The notes below the pieces were generated by a model that was given only the letters and a program-made list of their open reading frames with translations, was not told where the DNA came from and searched no databases. A stretch of 34,809 bases of DNA from Myxococcaceae bacterium (GTDB lineage: Bacteria > Myxococcota > Myxococcia > Myxococcales > Myxococcaceae). Location of the stretch: the NCBI GenBank assembly GCA_016926755.1, contig JAFGNZ010000185.1, positions 1 to 34,809 on the forward strand. The letters run 5' to 3'. How positions within the stretch are numbered: position 1 is the first letter of the stretch; the number at the start of each line of letters is the position of its first letter. The translations under genes and the position numbers were made by a program. Shown here one piece after another: positions 1-10,170 of the stretch.

Positions 1-1
1 C

Positions 2-1192
<1,191 letters not shown>

Positions 1193-1196
1193 GGGC

Positions 1197-2126
1197 TCAG
1201 CGGGACTCCAGCTCCTCCATCCCCGCCTCGTCCTCCGCGGGAGCGGCCGGCGCCACCGGAGGCAGGCGCGTGAGGTTCCACGGCTCCCCCGCCCTCCAGG
1301 CCACCTCGCCGGACAGGCCCCAGCCGCCGCGCACGGCCTCGCGGCCCTCGTACTCCAGCCAGAACACCGCCTCGTCCGGACGGGCCGCCTGATCCAGGCA
1401 GGCGATCCGCGACACCGGCCGGTGGCCCTCGCCCCCCAGCGACACCGCGAACGCCTTGTGCGAGTGCCCGCACAGCCCCCACCTCGGCCGGATCGTGTCC
1501 ACCAGCCGCCGCGTGATGGGGTTGCCGATCCAGTAGGAAGGCAGGGGCCGCCCGCTGGACAGCCCCTCGTCCCGGGCGCGCTGGACGATCCCCCGGGGCC
1601 ACTCGTGCACCAGCAGGAGATCCACGTCCCGGAGGCCGGAGAGCTTCTCCACCTCGGGCGCCCGGAAGTAGCCGGCCTGCTTCGCCGTGTCCAGCGAGGT
1701 GGGCCGCTTCAGCGGCTGCTCGAAGAAGCGCGGCGCGTGGATGCCGGACAGGTACGCGATGCGCAGCCCGTGAAGGTGCCGCAGTCCGGCACGCCCCAGG
1801 TAGTGCACATTCGGCGCCAGCTCGAAGCCCCCCGGCGCGTCATGCAGCGCCTCGAAGTCCTCGTTGTTGCCGCCAATGAAGTACAGCGGCCGCTTCATCC
1901 GCCGCGTCCCATCCGCGTACTCGGCGAACTCGGCCGGCATGGCGCGCTTGGCCGTCTTGCGCCGGTGATCATCCGAGCGCCGGAACGCCTCCACGTCCCC
2001 CACCGCCAGCACCAGCTCCACAGGCTGACCGCGCGCCTCCTCCAGCGCATCCATCCACGCCTCCACGCGGTGGAAGCGGCCATGGATGTCTCCCACGCCA
2101 ACGACGAGCAGGGGTTGTGGAGGCAT
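1197..2126 (-). CDS. Metallophosphoesterase resembling lariat debranching enzyme Dbr1
   Basis: A 309-residue calcineurin-like phosphoesterase. Metal-binding motifs are in order: GDIHGR (Asp13, His15), GDVEAF (Asp44), GGNNED (Asn87), LLVHEWP (His174) and GHSH (His221, His223). Several blocks match what I recall of eukaryotic Dbr1: FIGGN, APNVHYLGRAG, RIAYLSGI, VEKL followed by VHEWPRGI, and the GHSHKAFA end. The usual GNHE/GNHD histidine is Asn88 (AAC) here, while Dbr1 keeps that His but replaces the first-motif Asp by Cys. The ATG at 2126 has GAGGGCGGA just upstream. Cytoplasmic, with no signal peptide. Substrate unknown: Dbr1 cuts 2'-5' bonds, but bacterial relatives could act on other phosphodiesters or monoesters. 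Loss of the catalytic-type His may change activity. Confidence 0.85.
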   Translation of the reverse strand: MPPQPLLVVGVGDIHGRFHRVEAWMDALEEARGQPVELVLAVGDVEAFRRSDDHRRKTAKRAMPAEFAEYADGTRRMKRPLYFIGGNNEDFEALHDAPGGFELAPNVHYLGRAGLRHLHGLRIAYLSGIHAPRFFEQPLKRPTSLDTAKQAGYFRAPEVEKLSGLRDVDLLLVHEWPRGIVQRARDEGLSSGRPLPSYWIGNPITRRLVDTIRPRWGLCGHSHKAFAVSLGGEGHRPVSRIACLDQAARPDEAVFWLEYEGREAVRGGWGLSGEVAWRAGEPWNLTRLPPVAPAAPAEDEAGMEELESR

Positions 2127-2206
2127 CGTCCGCCCTCAAAGCTGCCGCGCGTCAACTCCCGTGTCGAGAGAGAATTCCCCCCGTTGTGCAGAAACAGTGA
2201 AAAGGG

Positions 2207-2242
2207 AAAAAAACGATGGGGACGCCCCAGCGGGACGCCCCC
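2207..2242 (-). terminator. Intrinsic terminator downstream of the VWA lipoprotein gene
   Basis: Read on the minus strand, bases 2242-2218 form an 11-pair stem with a GCU loop if two G-U pairs are allowed. After four further bases a run of seven Ts follows (2213-2207). On the plus strand the same two positions would be A-C mismatches, so the element works only for minus-strand transcripts. It starts 27 bases after the stop of the gene ending at 2270 and lies upstream of the phosphoesterase start. Confidence 0.75.
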
Positions 2243-2269
2243 AGGCACCGCCTCCGTTCCGGGGCCGCG

Positions 2270-5236
2270 CTAGCAACCCAGCGGGTAGATCACCTCGATG
2301 TAGGCGCCGGGAGGCGGCGCCGCATCCTTGTCGAAGAGGATGGAGTTGGTCGCGGGGACGTACACCCAGCCGGCCGTCACCTGCGCGCCGTTCACGCGCA
2401 CCACGATCTGCGCCGGATCCTCCGGCTCGTCGGAGAGCGGGAAGTTCCGCTTGGGGCCGAAGGTGGTGTCCGAGAGCTTCTTGAGGGACTCGGCCCAGTT
2501 CGGGGTGCAGATGCTCTCCACCACGCCACCGGTGGCCTGGGCCAGCTGGATGTAGCGGGTGCCGGAGCTGCTCGCGGTGGAGCAGGTGGCCAGATCCGGC
2601 GGCCCGGCGATGGCGGAGACGCTCAGCTTGCTGAGATCGTTGTCCTTCAGCGACTTGAAGTACGTCTCGTAGAAGGACACCGGCTGGTTGGAGAAGTCCT
2701 CCTCGTCGGTGACGAAGATGATGGCCAGCCGCGCCTCCTCGCGGAGGAAGCCGCCGTTGCCGTCGCCGCCCTGCGGGGTGCGCGGATCATCCGCGTTGTG
2801 CAGCAGCGGCGGCGAGAGCGCGCGGTAGGCGGCCTCCAGGCCCTGCTCGTTCCAGTGGCACACGCCCACGCGGGCGTTGGTGGCGAAGACGCCCGAGGCG
2901 TTCGGCGTGAGCGGGGTGATGATGCGCGGCGTGACGCCGCTCACCGGGAAGAGCCGGCCGTTCTCTCCACCCTCGGCGCCGCCCGGGCACTGGGACCAGC
3001 CGCCCGAAGAGGTCTCCAGGCCGGTGGTGGTGACGCCGATGTGGTAGTCCACGCCAGCGGCGGTGGCCGAGCTGAGGAAGGCCGCGAAGTTGGAGCCCAG
3101 GCTCTGCTGCTCCTCCATCATCGAGCCCGAGTTGTCCACCACGAAGAGCACGTCCACCTTGGCCGCGGACTCCTGGATGAAGATGTCCACCTGGTCCGCC
3201 CTCTGGGCGCCCTGGCCCACCAGGCTCGCCGTATACCGGGGGCCCCCGCCCAGCTCGAAGCGCAGCGCCGCCAGGTCCTCTCCGTCATCCGCGGGCGCGT
3301 ACGTGGCGCGCACCATGAAGCGCTGGTTGCCCTGGAGCGTCAGCGGGAACGAGGGCACGTTGTCCAGAAGGAACTCCTGGGTGTCTTGCTCCAGGCTCAT
3401 CCCCTGCACCGTGATGGGCACCGGGCACCGGTTGTAGGCGACGAGCTCGCGCGTGCGGGGCTCGCAGGTCAGCTTGGTGAGCCCGAACTCCACGTGGGTG
3501 GGCTGCACGGAGAAGCACCCCTGCACGCCCTCGCCCTGCACGCTCACCGTGGGGTGGCCGGCGGACGGGTGGTTCACCCAGCCCTCGGCCAGCGCGGCAT
3601 AGGAGGCCTCCGCGGCCGGCTTGAAGTGGACGCGCAGCCGGGCCTGCCGCCCGGGCTCCAGCACGGTGTTCTCCACCCGGGAGGAGGTGAAGACCGGATC
3701 CGAGCCCGCCGCGAGCTGCATGGAGGCCAGGTAGCAGGCCGTGGAGCCGGTGTTGCGCAGGGTCACCCCGAGCACCACCTCCGAGCCCACAGGCACCCGG
3801 CCGAAGTCCAGCACCTGCGGCGTAAGCGCGTACGTGCACGGCGGGAAGACCCTGCCCCGGCCCTTCAGCACCACGCCCTCCGTCGCCGTGGAGCGCCCCT
3901 GGCGCGTCGTCACGGCCAGCCCCGCCTGGCCCTCGCCTCCGCCCGCCCGCGGCGTGAAGGAGACGGCCACGAAGGCGGACTTGCCCGGCTCCAGCGGCTG
4001 GCTCGCCGGCGCCTGCGCCAGCGTGAAGAAGCCGCCGAGCTGGGGGGTGATCTGCAGATCGCTCAGCAGCACCTCCTGGCGGCAGCGGTTGAGCACCTCC
4101 ACCCGGCGCGTGGCCGACATGCCCTCCGCCACGTCGCCGAAGTCGACGATCCGCGGCTGCACCCTCACGCACGACGAGCCGCCCTCGCCCACCAGGGCCA
4201 CCTTGGGCGCAGGCGCGGAGGAGCCCTGGGCCTGCACCTGGATCGCCACGCGCCCCTCGGGGACGCGGCCATACGCCGTCGGCGTGAAGGCCACCCGGAT
4301 CTCCGCCGCCTCGCCGACCTTCAGCTCCTGGCTCGCCGGCACGTGCGCGCTCACCACGCGGAAGACGCCGCCCCCATCGGAGAGGATGCTCGCGCCCGTG
4401 TAGCGCAGCGGCTCGGTGCCCTGGTTGCGCACCATGATGCGCTCCTCGGCCGTGGCGCCCAATGCCACACTGCCGAAGTCCACGCGCACCGGAGAGATCT
4501 CCAGCTGGGAGGCGATGCCCATGCCCGTGAGCGGGACGATGGCGGGCTCACACCCCTCGCACACCGCCACGCGCACCTCCGCCAGCGCCGAGCCCAGCCG
4601 CCGCGGCTTGAACGCGATGGGGATGGCCTGCTCCTGGCCCGCCGACAGCACCACCTCCCTGCCGGCCTCGCTGGAGGAGAACTGGTCGGCGTCCGCGCCC
4701 ACCACCTGCAGGCGCAGCGGGCTGTCCACCTGCGTGGGGTTGCGCACCAGCAGCTCACGCACCTCCACCGTCCCCAGCGGCACGTTGCCGAAGTCGAGCC
4801 CCTGGCTCCTCACCTCCACCCAGGCGTTGACGCCCAGGCCGGAGAAGGACACCTGCGAGCCGCCCTCCTCCTCGGAGTCCGCGTCGGTGAAGAGCTGCAC
4901 CACGCCCTGCACCGAGCCCTCCACCTCGGGCGAGAAGCGCACCTCCACCTCGTGCTCGCCGCCCGCGCTCAGGGAGAAGGGCTCGAAGGCAGGCACCTCC
5001 ACGTTGGGCACGCTGGAGCGCGCGCTCTCGACGCGCACCGGCGCGCGGCCCTCGTTGGTCAGCCGGAGCTTCACCGTCTTCGTCGATCCCACCGCCGCCG
5101 GGCCGAACTCGAGCACCTCCGGCCACGCCGTGAAGGCCGTCCGCGCGCCCTTGCCGCTCCCCAGCCGGTCGCAGCCGCCTATCGCCGCGGCCACGCACGC
5201 CCAAGCTGCCAGGAATCGCCACCCACGTCCCCGCAT
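2270..5236 (-). CDS. Lipoprotein with six FG-motif (ASH/choice-of-anchor D) domains and a VWA domain
   Basis: A 988-residue predicted surface or periplasmic lipoprotein. The N-terminus is a signal peptide with lipobox IGGC (Cys22). Six repeats each contain a hydrophobic-x-FG-x-x-x-x-G motif at about residues 44, 149, 254, 366, 478 and 584, spaced 105-112 residues. This is the pattern of ASPM/SPD-2/Hydin-like domains that end with 'choice-of-anchor D' modules in bacteria. A von Willebrand A domain follows from about residue 695, with the MIDAS motif DNSGS at 701-705, a mid-domain Thr/Asp-rich region and VTDEED near residue 845. The C-terminus ends in GC. The ATG at 5236 is preceded by GGGAGG with good spacing. 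Likely role is metal-dependent adhesion or protein binding at the envelope; the partner is not visible. A terminator follows at 2207-2242. Confidence 0.88.
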   Translation of the reverse strand: MRGRGWRFLAAWACVAAAIGGCDRLGSGKGARTAFTAWPEVLEFGPAAVGSTKTVKLRLTNEGRAPVRVESARSSVPNVEVPAFEPFSLSAGGEHEVEVRFSPEVEGSVQGVVQLFTDADSEEEGGSQVSFSGLGVNAWVEVRSQGLDFGNVPLGTVEVRELLVRNPTQVDSPLRLQVVGADADQFSSSEAGREVVLSAGQEQAIPIAFKPRRLGSALAEVRVAVCEGCEPAIVPLTGMGIASQLEISPVRVDFGSVALGATAEERIMVRNQGTEPLRYTGASILSDGGGVFRVVSAHVPASQELKVGEAAEIRVAFTPTAYGRVPEGRVAIQVQAQGSSAPAPKVALVGEGGSSCVRVQPRIVDFGDVAEGMSATRRVEVLNRCRQEVLLSDLQITPQLGGFFTLAQAPASQPLEPGKSAFVAVSFTPRAGGGEGQAGLAVTTRQGRSTATEGVVLKGRGRVFPPCTYALTPQVLDFGRVPVGSEVVLGVTLRNTGSTACYLASMQLAAGSDPVFTSSRVENTVLEPGRQARLRVHFKPAAEASYAALAEGWVNHPSAGHPTVSVQGEGVQGCFSVQPTHVEFGLTKLTCEPRTRELVAYNRCPVPITVQGMSLEQDTQEFLLDNVPSFPLTLQGNQRFMVRATYAPADDGEDLAALRFELGGGPRYTASLVGQGAQRADQVDIFIQESAAKVDVLFVVDNSGSMMEEQQSLGSNFAAFLSSATAAGVDYHIGVTTTGLETSSGGWSQCPGGAEGGENGRLFPVSGVTPRIITPLTPNASGVFATNARVGVCHWNEQGLEAAYRALSPPLLHNADDPRTPQGGDGNGGFLREEARLAIIFVTDEEDFSNQPVSFYETYFKSLKDNDLSKLSVSAIAGPPDLATCSTASSSGTRYIQLAQATGGVVESICTPNWAESLKKLSDTTFGPKRNFPLSDEPEDPAQIVVRVNGAQVTAGWVYVPATNSILFDKDAAPPPGAYIEVIYPLGC

Positions 5237-5439
5237 AATCGCCGCCTCCCAAAACCATCGACGGCCGCGGTCGTTGCAACAGGGATGCCCGCGCGGAGGA
5301 GCCGAGGACTCAACAGGGCAAACGCGCCGGGCGCCTTGGGAAAAAACCCGGACTGGAGTGGAAGGAGCGTGCCCTGTCCGAAGGTGTCTGAAGTTCTTTC
5401 AGGACTGCCGGGCCAAGGACGGGAGAAAGCTTCCCACCT

Positions 5440-6381
5440 TTACCTGCCAGGCCGCCCCGGGCCCGGGGCCCCAAGTCCCCCGACGAGCAGCCTGCCCAGG
5501 ATCCCTGTTCCCCAGAGCACACCTCCCACGCACACCCCCGCGCCCAGGAGGGCCAGCGGGGCCACCGGCTCGGCGAGGACGAGCGCGCCCAGCGCCCAGG
5601 AGAAGGCGGGGGTGAGCAGCGAGCCCACGCCCCCCAGCGCCGTGGTGACGTAGCCCATGGCATAGGTGAAGACGAGCTGCGCCAGCGCCGAGGCGAGCCC
5701 CACCCCCACCAGGATCAGCGCCGTGCCCGGCATGAGCGGCCGCCAGTCGGCGAGTGCGAACGGCAGGCCGAACAGCAGGCCGAAGATGCAGAACGAGAGG
5801 AAGACGGTGGCCGGGTCCGTGTCGTTGCGCAGCGCGCGCAGGGCGACGACGGCCGCGCCGCTGAAGACGGCGGAGAGCAGGCCCGCCCCCGCGCCCAGGC
5901 CGAAGGAGAGCGCCGGCATCTCCAGCGAGGTGCCCCAGATGACGAGCCCCGCGCCCGCCGTGGCGGCGATGAGCCCGCCCAGCAGGTGCCCGCTGACGCG
6001 CTCCTTCAGGAAGAAGAAGCCGAGGATGGAGCCAAAGATGGGCCAGCAGGCGTTGAGCAGGACGGCGGGCCCTACCGCCAGCTGCTCGATGCAGAAGAAA
6101 TAGAAGCAGACGGAGACGCCACCGAAGATGCCGCGCAGCGCCCACAGCCCGGGCCGCCCGAAGCGGGGCCTCTTCCCCATGAGCGGGTAGTAGGCGCCCA
6201 GGAACACCAGGCCCACGGCGAAGCGGCCGCACACCACCTGCCCCACGGAGAGCCGGCCGGAGAGCATGCGGGCGAACAGCGCCATGGTCGCGAACAGGAA
6301 GCTGGAAAGCACCAGCAGCGGCAGCCCGCGCCAGCGCTCGGGGAGGACGAGGCCCTTCTTCTTCATGGAGATGCGGCGCAC
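5440..6381 (-). CDS. EamA/DMT-family transporter
   Basis: A 313-residue inner-membrane protein with about ten hydrophobic segments arranged as two repeats of five, the usual layout of EamA (DUF6, drug/metabolite transporter) permeases. Recognisable parts are the N-terminal segment with FLFATMALFARML, the segment-4 block LLNACWPIFGSILGFFFLKERV that closes the first repeat, and the equivalent LTPAFSWALGALVLAEPV in the second. Such proteins export or import small metabolites; the substrate cannot be read from sequence. The start is uncertain: the longest form begins at GTG 6381, an ATG in frame lies at 6366 (MKKKG), and neither has a clear Shine-Dalgarno. It is divergent from uvrA across 134 bases. 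Confidence 0.88.
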   Translation of the reverse strand: MRRISMKKKGLVLPERWRGLPLLVLSSFLFATMALFARMLSGRLSVGQVVCGRFAVGLVFLGAYYPLMGKRPRFGRPGLWALRGIFGGVSVCFYFFCIEQLAVGPAVLLNACWPIFGSILGFFFLKERVSGHLLGGLIAATAGAGLVIWGTSLEMPALSFGLGAGAGLLSAVFSGAAVVALRALRNDTDPATVFLSFCIFGLLFGLPFALADWRPLMPGTALILVGVGLASALAQLVFTYAMGYVTTALGGVGSLLTPAFSWALGALVLAEPVAPLALLGAGVCVGGVLWGTGILGRLLVGGLGAPGPGRPGR

Positions 6382-6437
6382 CGTAGTGCAGAACGCCCGC
6401 GCGCGCCCCAGCGGCGGAAATCACCTTGAAAAACAGG

Positions 6438-6451
6438 ATGTTCAGGAACAT
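6438..6451. promoter_or_regulatory. 14-base perfect palindrome upstream of uvrA, possible LexA-type operator
   Basis: The sequence ATGTTC-AG-GAACAT is a perfect inverted repeat with 6-base arms, lying 64 bases before the uvrA ATG and about 57 bases from the divergent transporter gene. It contains TGTTCAGG, which matches the right half of the SOS box I recall for Myxococcus (…YGTTCAGS); the left half of that consensus does not match. uvrA is a classic SOS gene, so a LexA or other DNA-damage repressor is a reasonable guess. The palindrome is seen directly; the repressor is inferred. Confidence 0.45.
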
Positions 6452-6453
6452 TC

Positions 6454-6501
6454 GAGCCACACCACGCAGAAAGTGGCTCACCGGAACACCCTTTCAGTGT
6501 T
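6454..6501 (+). promoter_or_regulatory. Two small inverted repeats in the uvrA leader/promoter
   Basis: GAGCCAC (6454-6460) pairs with GTGGCTC (6473-6479) across a 12-base loop, and AACAC (6485-6489) pairs with GTGTT (6497-6501). A TTAGAC hexamer at 6500-6505 could be a -10 element; if so the message would be almost leaderless, in keeping with the absence of a Shine-Dalgarno before the uvrA ATG. No good -35 hexamer is seen. Confidence 0.3.
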
Positions 6502-6515
6502 AGACCGCGCCCATC

Positions 6516-9425
6516 ATGTCCGAGCCCGACGTCATCACCCTCCGCGGAGCCAAGGAGCACAACCTCAAGAACGTCTCGCTGGAGATCCCCAAGAAGAAGC
6601 TGGTGGTCTTCACGGGAGTGTCCGGCTCGGGGAAGAGCTCACTGGCCTTCGACACCCTCTACGCGGAGGGCCAGCGCCGTTACGTGGAGAGCCTCTCGGC
6701 GTACGCGCGGCAGTTCCTCGGGCAGATGGAGAAGCCCAAGTACGACACGCTGCGCGGGCTGTCCCCCACCATCTCCATCGAGCAGAAGGCGGCCAGCAAC
6801 AACCCGCGCTCCACGGTGGGCACGGTAACGGAGGTGCACGACTACCTGCGCGTGCTCTACGCCTCCATCGGCGTGCAGCACTGCCCCCACTGCGGGCGCA
6901 AGGTGGGCAAGCAGAGCGCGCAGCAGATCGTGGACGAGATCCTCAAGGCCCCGGCCGGCGCCAAGGTGCAGCTGCTGGCGCCCATCGTCACCCACCGCAA
7001 GGGCGAGCACAAAGAGCTGCTGACGGAGGCGCAGAAGCGCGGCTTCTCGCGGGCGCGCATCGACGGCAAGCTCAAGAGCCTGGAGGAGCGCATCGAGCTG
7101 GACAAGAAGTCCAAGCACGACATCGCGCTCATCATCGACCGGCTGGTGCTCAAGCCGGAGGTGCGCACGAGGCTGACGGACTCGGTGGAGACGGCGCTGC
7201 GCGAGGGCAAGGGCACGCTGATCGTCACGGACGAGACGGGCGAGGCCTCCTCGGATCGCATCATGAGCGAGCTGAACGCGTGCCACGCCTGCGGCCTCTC
7301 GTTCGGCGAGCTGACGCCGGCCTCCTTCTCCTTCAACAACCCGCTGGGCATGTGCACCGACTGCAACGGCCTGGGGACGAAGGCGGAGATGGATCCGGAC
7401 CGCATCGTCCCGGATCCGTCCCGCACAGTGCGCGACGGCGCCATCGAGCCGTGGGCCAGCGGGATGAACAAGGGCGAGGGGTGGACGGCGGACTTCGTGG
7501 AGAGCCTGGCGGACGCGTTCAAGCTCGATCTGGACGTGCCGTACGGGAAGCTCTCCGAGCGGGAGAAGAACCTGCTGATGTACGGCTCCAACGGGAAGAC
7601 GTTCACCGTGAAGTGGGGCGAGGGCGGCCGCTACAAGATGGAGTGGGAGGGCCTGGTCCACAAGCTGATGCGCAGCTTCAAGACGACCACCTCCGAGTCC
7701 ATGCGGACGTACTACCAGAAGTTCTTCAGCGACAAGCCCTGCCCCACGTGCAAGGGCGATCGCCTGAAGCCGGAGAGCCGCGCGGTGAAGGTGCACGGGT
7801 GCTCGCTGGTGGAGCTGAGCAGGCTGACCATCTCCGAGGCGCTGCGCTTCCTCTCCGAGCTGAGCCTGACGGAGAACGAGCGGAAGATCGCCACGGAGCT
7901 GCTCAAGGAGATCCGCAGCCGGCTGTCATTCCTGGTGGACGTGGGGCTGGGGTACCTGACAATGGACCGGACGGCGTCCACGCTGTCGGGCGGCGAGAGC
8001 CAGCGCATCCGGCTGGCCTCGCAGATGGGCAGCGAGCTGACCGGCGTCATCTACATCCTGGATGAGCCCTCCATCGGCCTGCACCAGCGGGACAACGGCA
8101 AGCTGCTGGCCACGCTCAAGCGGCTGCGCGATCTGGGCAACTCCGTCATCGTCGTGGAGCATGACGAGGAGACGATGGAGGAGGCGGACTGGATCGTCGA
8201 CTTCGGGCCCGGGGCGGGCGAGCTGGGCGGCCAGGTGGTGGCGCAGGGCACGCCGCGGCAGGTGATGGAGGACGAGCACAGCCTGACGGGGGCCTACCTC
8301 TCGGGGCGCAAGGAGATCGAGATCCCCCAGCAGCGGCGCAAGCCGGGCAAGCAGAAGCTGGTCATCCAGGGGGCTCGGGAGAACAACCTGAAGGATCTGG
8401 ACGTGGAGATCCCGCTGGGGGTGCTGGTGGCCGTCACCGGCGTGTCCGGGGCGGGCAAGTCCACGCTGATCAACGAGATCCTCTACCCGGCCCTGGCGCG
8501 GCAGCTGTACGAGAGCCGCGAGGTGCCGGGCCGGCACAAGTCCATCCAGGGCATGGAGCACCTGGACAAGGTGATCGACATCGATCAGCGGCCCATCGGG
8601 CGCACGCCGCGCAGCAACCCGGCGACGTACACGAAGCTGTTCGACTCGATCCGCGAGGTGTTCGCGATGACGCCGGAGGCGCGGGCGTTCGGGTACACGC
8701 CGGGGCGCTTCTCGTTCAACATCAAGGGTGGGCGCTGCGAGTCGTGCGAGGGCGACGGCGTGAAGCTGGTGGAGATGCACTTCCTGGCGGACGTGTACGT
8801 GCCGTGCGAGGTGTGCCAGGGCAAGCGCTTCAACGAGGCGACGCTGCGGGTGCGCTACAAGGGGAAGAACATCGCCGAGGTGCTGGAGATGAGCGTGCGC
8901 GAGGCGATGCAGCACTTCGGGGCGCACAAGGACATCATGCGCGTGCTCCAGACGCTGGAGGACGTGGGGCTGGGGTACATCCGACTGGGGCAGAGCTCGC
9001 CCACGCTGTCGGGCGGCGAGGCGCAGCGCATCAAGCTTGCGCGAGAGCTGGCGCGGGTGGCCACGGGGCGCACGCTCTACATCCTGGACGAGCCGACCAC
9101 GGGCCTGCACTTCGAGGACATCCGCAAGCTGCTGCTGGTGCTGAACCGGCTGACGGAGGCGGGCAACTCGGTGCTGGTGATCGAGCACAACCTGGACGTG
9201 ATCAAGAGCGCGGACTGGGTGATCGATCTGGGCCCGGAGGGAGGCTCTGGCGGGGGCAGGCTCCTGGCGACGGGCACGCCCGAGGAGGTGGCGCGGGTGG
9301 AGGCGAGCCACACGGGGCGCTACCTGGCGCACGTGCTGAAGAAGGCCCGGCGGCAGCGGGTGGGTCAGCGGGTGGAGGCCGCGGGCCCCCTGCCCCACCG
9401 CGAGAGCGCTGGCGCGAGCGCGTAG
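6516..9425 (+). CDS. uvrA: Excinuclease ABC subunit A (UvrA)
   Basis: The damage-recognising ATPase of nucleotide excision repair, acting with UvrB and UvrC in the cytoplasm. It is 969 residues, the normal size. Two ABC modules are present: Walker A GVSGSGKS at 34-41 and GVSGAGKS at 642-649, with signature LSGGE at about 490 and 831. Both zinc modules of UvrA are visible, CHAC…CTDC from residue 256 and CESC…CEVC from residue 741. The N-terminus ([13 protein letters not shown]) is canonical, which fixes the ATG at 6516 even though no Shine-Dalgarno precedes it. The last ~25 residues form a poorly conserved tail rich in Arg, Gly and Ala. Its stop is 10 bases from the convergent SitI6-like gene. 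A palindrome upstream suggests damage-inducible control. Confidence 0.98.
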   Translation: MSEPDVITLRGAKEHNLKNVSLEIPKKKLVVFTGVSGSGKSSLAFDTLYAEGQRRYVESLSAYARQFLGQMEKPKYDTLRGLSPTISIEQKAASNNPRSTVGTVTEVHDYLRVLYASIGVQHCPHCGRKVGKQSAQQIVDEILKAPAGAKVQLLAPIVTHRKGEHKELLTEAQKRGFSRARIDGKLKSLEERIELDKKSKHDIALIIDRLVLKPEVRTRLTDSVETALREGKGTLIVTDETGEASSDRIMSELNACHACGLSFGELTPASFSFNNPLGMCTDCNGLGTKAEMDPDRIVPDPSRTVRDGAIEPWASGMNKGEGWTADFVESLADAFKLDLDVPYGKLSEREKNLLMYGSNGKTFTVKWGEGGRYKMEWEGLVHKLMRSFKTTTSESMRTYYQKFFSDKPCPTCKGDRLKPESRAVKVHGCSLVELSRLTISEALRFLSELSLTENERKIATELLKEIRSRLSFLVDVGLGYLTMDRTASTLSGGESQRIRLASQMGSELTGVIYILDEPSIGLHQRDNGKLLATLKRLRDLGNSVIVVEHDEETMEEADWIVDFGPGAGELGGQVVAQGTPRQVMEDEHSLTGAYLSGRKEIEIPQQRRKPGKQKLVIQGARENNLKDLDVEIPLGVLVAVTGVSGAGKSTLINEILYPALARQLYESREVPGRHKSIQGMEHLDKVIDIDQRPIGRTPRSNPATYTKLFDSIREVFAMTPEARAFGYTPGRFSFNIKGGRCESCEGDGVKLVEMHFLADVYVPCEVCQGKRFNEATLRVRYKGKNIAEVLEMSVREAMQHFGAHKDIMRVLQTLEDVGLGYIRLGQSSPTLSGGEAQRIKLARELARVATGRTLYILDEPTTGLHFEDIRKLLLVLNRLTEAGNSVLVIEHNLDVIKSADWVIDLGPEGGSGGGRLLATGTPEEVARVEASHTGRYLAHVLKKARRQRVGQRVEAAGPLPHRESAGASA

Positions 9426-9435
9426 GACTTGGGGG

Positions 9436-10164
9436 CTACGACGCCGTGCTCCGCAGGGGCAGCTCGCGGAAGACGATGTCCTGCTCGTAGCCCAGGCGCC
9501 GAGCCGCTTCCACGAAGCGCTCGGTGCCGATGATCATCGTCAGGAAATCCTCCAGCCGGAACAGGTCCAGATCCTGGGGCAACGAGGCGGCCTCCAGGAT
9601 GGGCTGCTCCGGGCGCCTCCATCCCGTGCGTTCGCACTTCGGGCACGGAGGAGGACGATCGGCGGGCAGGCAGTCCGGGTGAAACCTGCCTCGCGGCAGC
9701 AGTTCCAGTTCGTGCAGCTCGGGTGGGTCCTTCTTGCGGAAGCGCAGCTCCGCGCGGCGACCCTTGAGCCCACGGACGCCCTCGGCCTGCATGCGCTCCA
9801 GCGCCTCGCGCCGCATCAGAAATTCCCAGGGGTTGAGCAGGAAGAAGGGGCCGAATTCTCCTCTGGCCGTGCCCATCATGGGGCCGAACTTGGTTCCCGG
9901 CCAGAGATGGACTCCGGGCGGAACCAGAGGCCGTACCTGCTCGCGCAGCCGCTCGAACTCCGCGTAGTCCTCCTCCAGCCGCGCCGAATACTTTTCGGAG
10001 TCCGGCAGGTGGGACAGATCCACGGAAGGATAGATGTCCCCAGCCGTCGACCAGATGCCATCACAGGCAGGACAATGCACACCAGGCAGGCCCCACCTGT
10101 GCACAGCAACGTAGTAGCCCGAGTAGCGGGGGGCGCTGGCTCTTCGCAACCAGTAGAAGCGCAT
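9436..10164 (-). CDS. SitI6-family double-CXXC immunity protein
   Basis: A 242-residue cytoplasmic protein of the Myxococcus double-CXXCG paralogous family (TIGR02264 type), whose characterised members are SitI immunity proteins. Family blocks seen are the RWGLPGVHCPACDG start (Cys31, Cys34), YPSVDLS, VRPLVPPG, PGTKFGP, RREALERMQAEGVRGL, HPDCLP (Cys165), PPCPKC (Cys174, Cys177) and FRLEDFLTMIIGTERF near the end. Both CXXC pairs are kept but the Gly after each is displaced (CPACDG, CPKCERTG). It probably binds zinc and neutralises the toxin encoded just upstream. The ATG at 10164 lies 6 bases after the lipoprotein stop, with GGAGG inside the upstream coding end, so the two genes are one operon. 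Confidence 0.88.
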   Translation of the reverse strand: MRFYWLRRASAPRYSGYYVAVHRWGLPGVHCPACDGIWSTAGDIYPSVDLSHLPDSEKYSARLEEDYAEFERLREQVRPLVPPGVHLWPGTKFGPMMGTARGEFGPFFLLNPWEFLMRREALERMQAEGVRGLKGRRAELRFRKKDPPELHELELLPRGRFHPDCLPADRPPPCPKCERTGWRRPEQPILEAASLPQDLDLFRLEDFLTMIIGTERFVEAARRLGYEQDIVFRELPLRSTAS

Positions 10165-10170
10165 GACGTC

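Noticed and set aside
5341-5383. Possible terminator for the EamA gene (T6 run on minus strand)
   Set aside because: The only stem is CGGAC/GTCCG with a 22-base loop, separated from the T run by two bases; too weak and about 100 bases from the stop.
2216-5653. 1145-residue plus-strand open frame
   Set aside because: It lies antisense to the VWA lipoprotein, has Arg/His/Leu/Ala-biased composition and no domain; a shadow of GC-rich codon use. Similar shadows oppose uvrA, the kinases and the PilZ gene.
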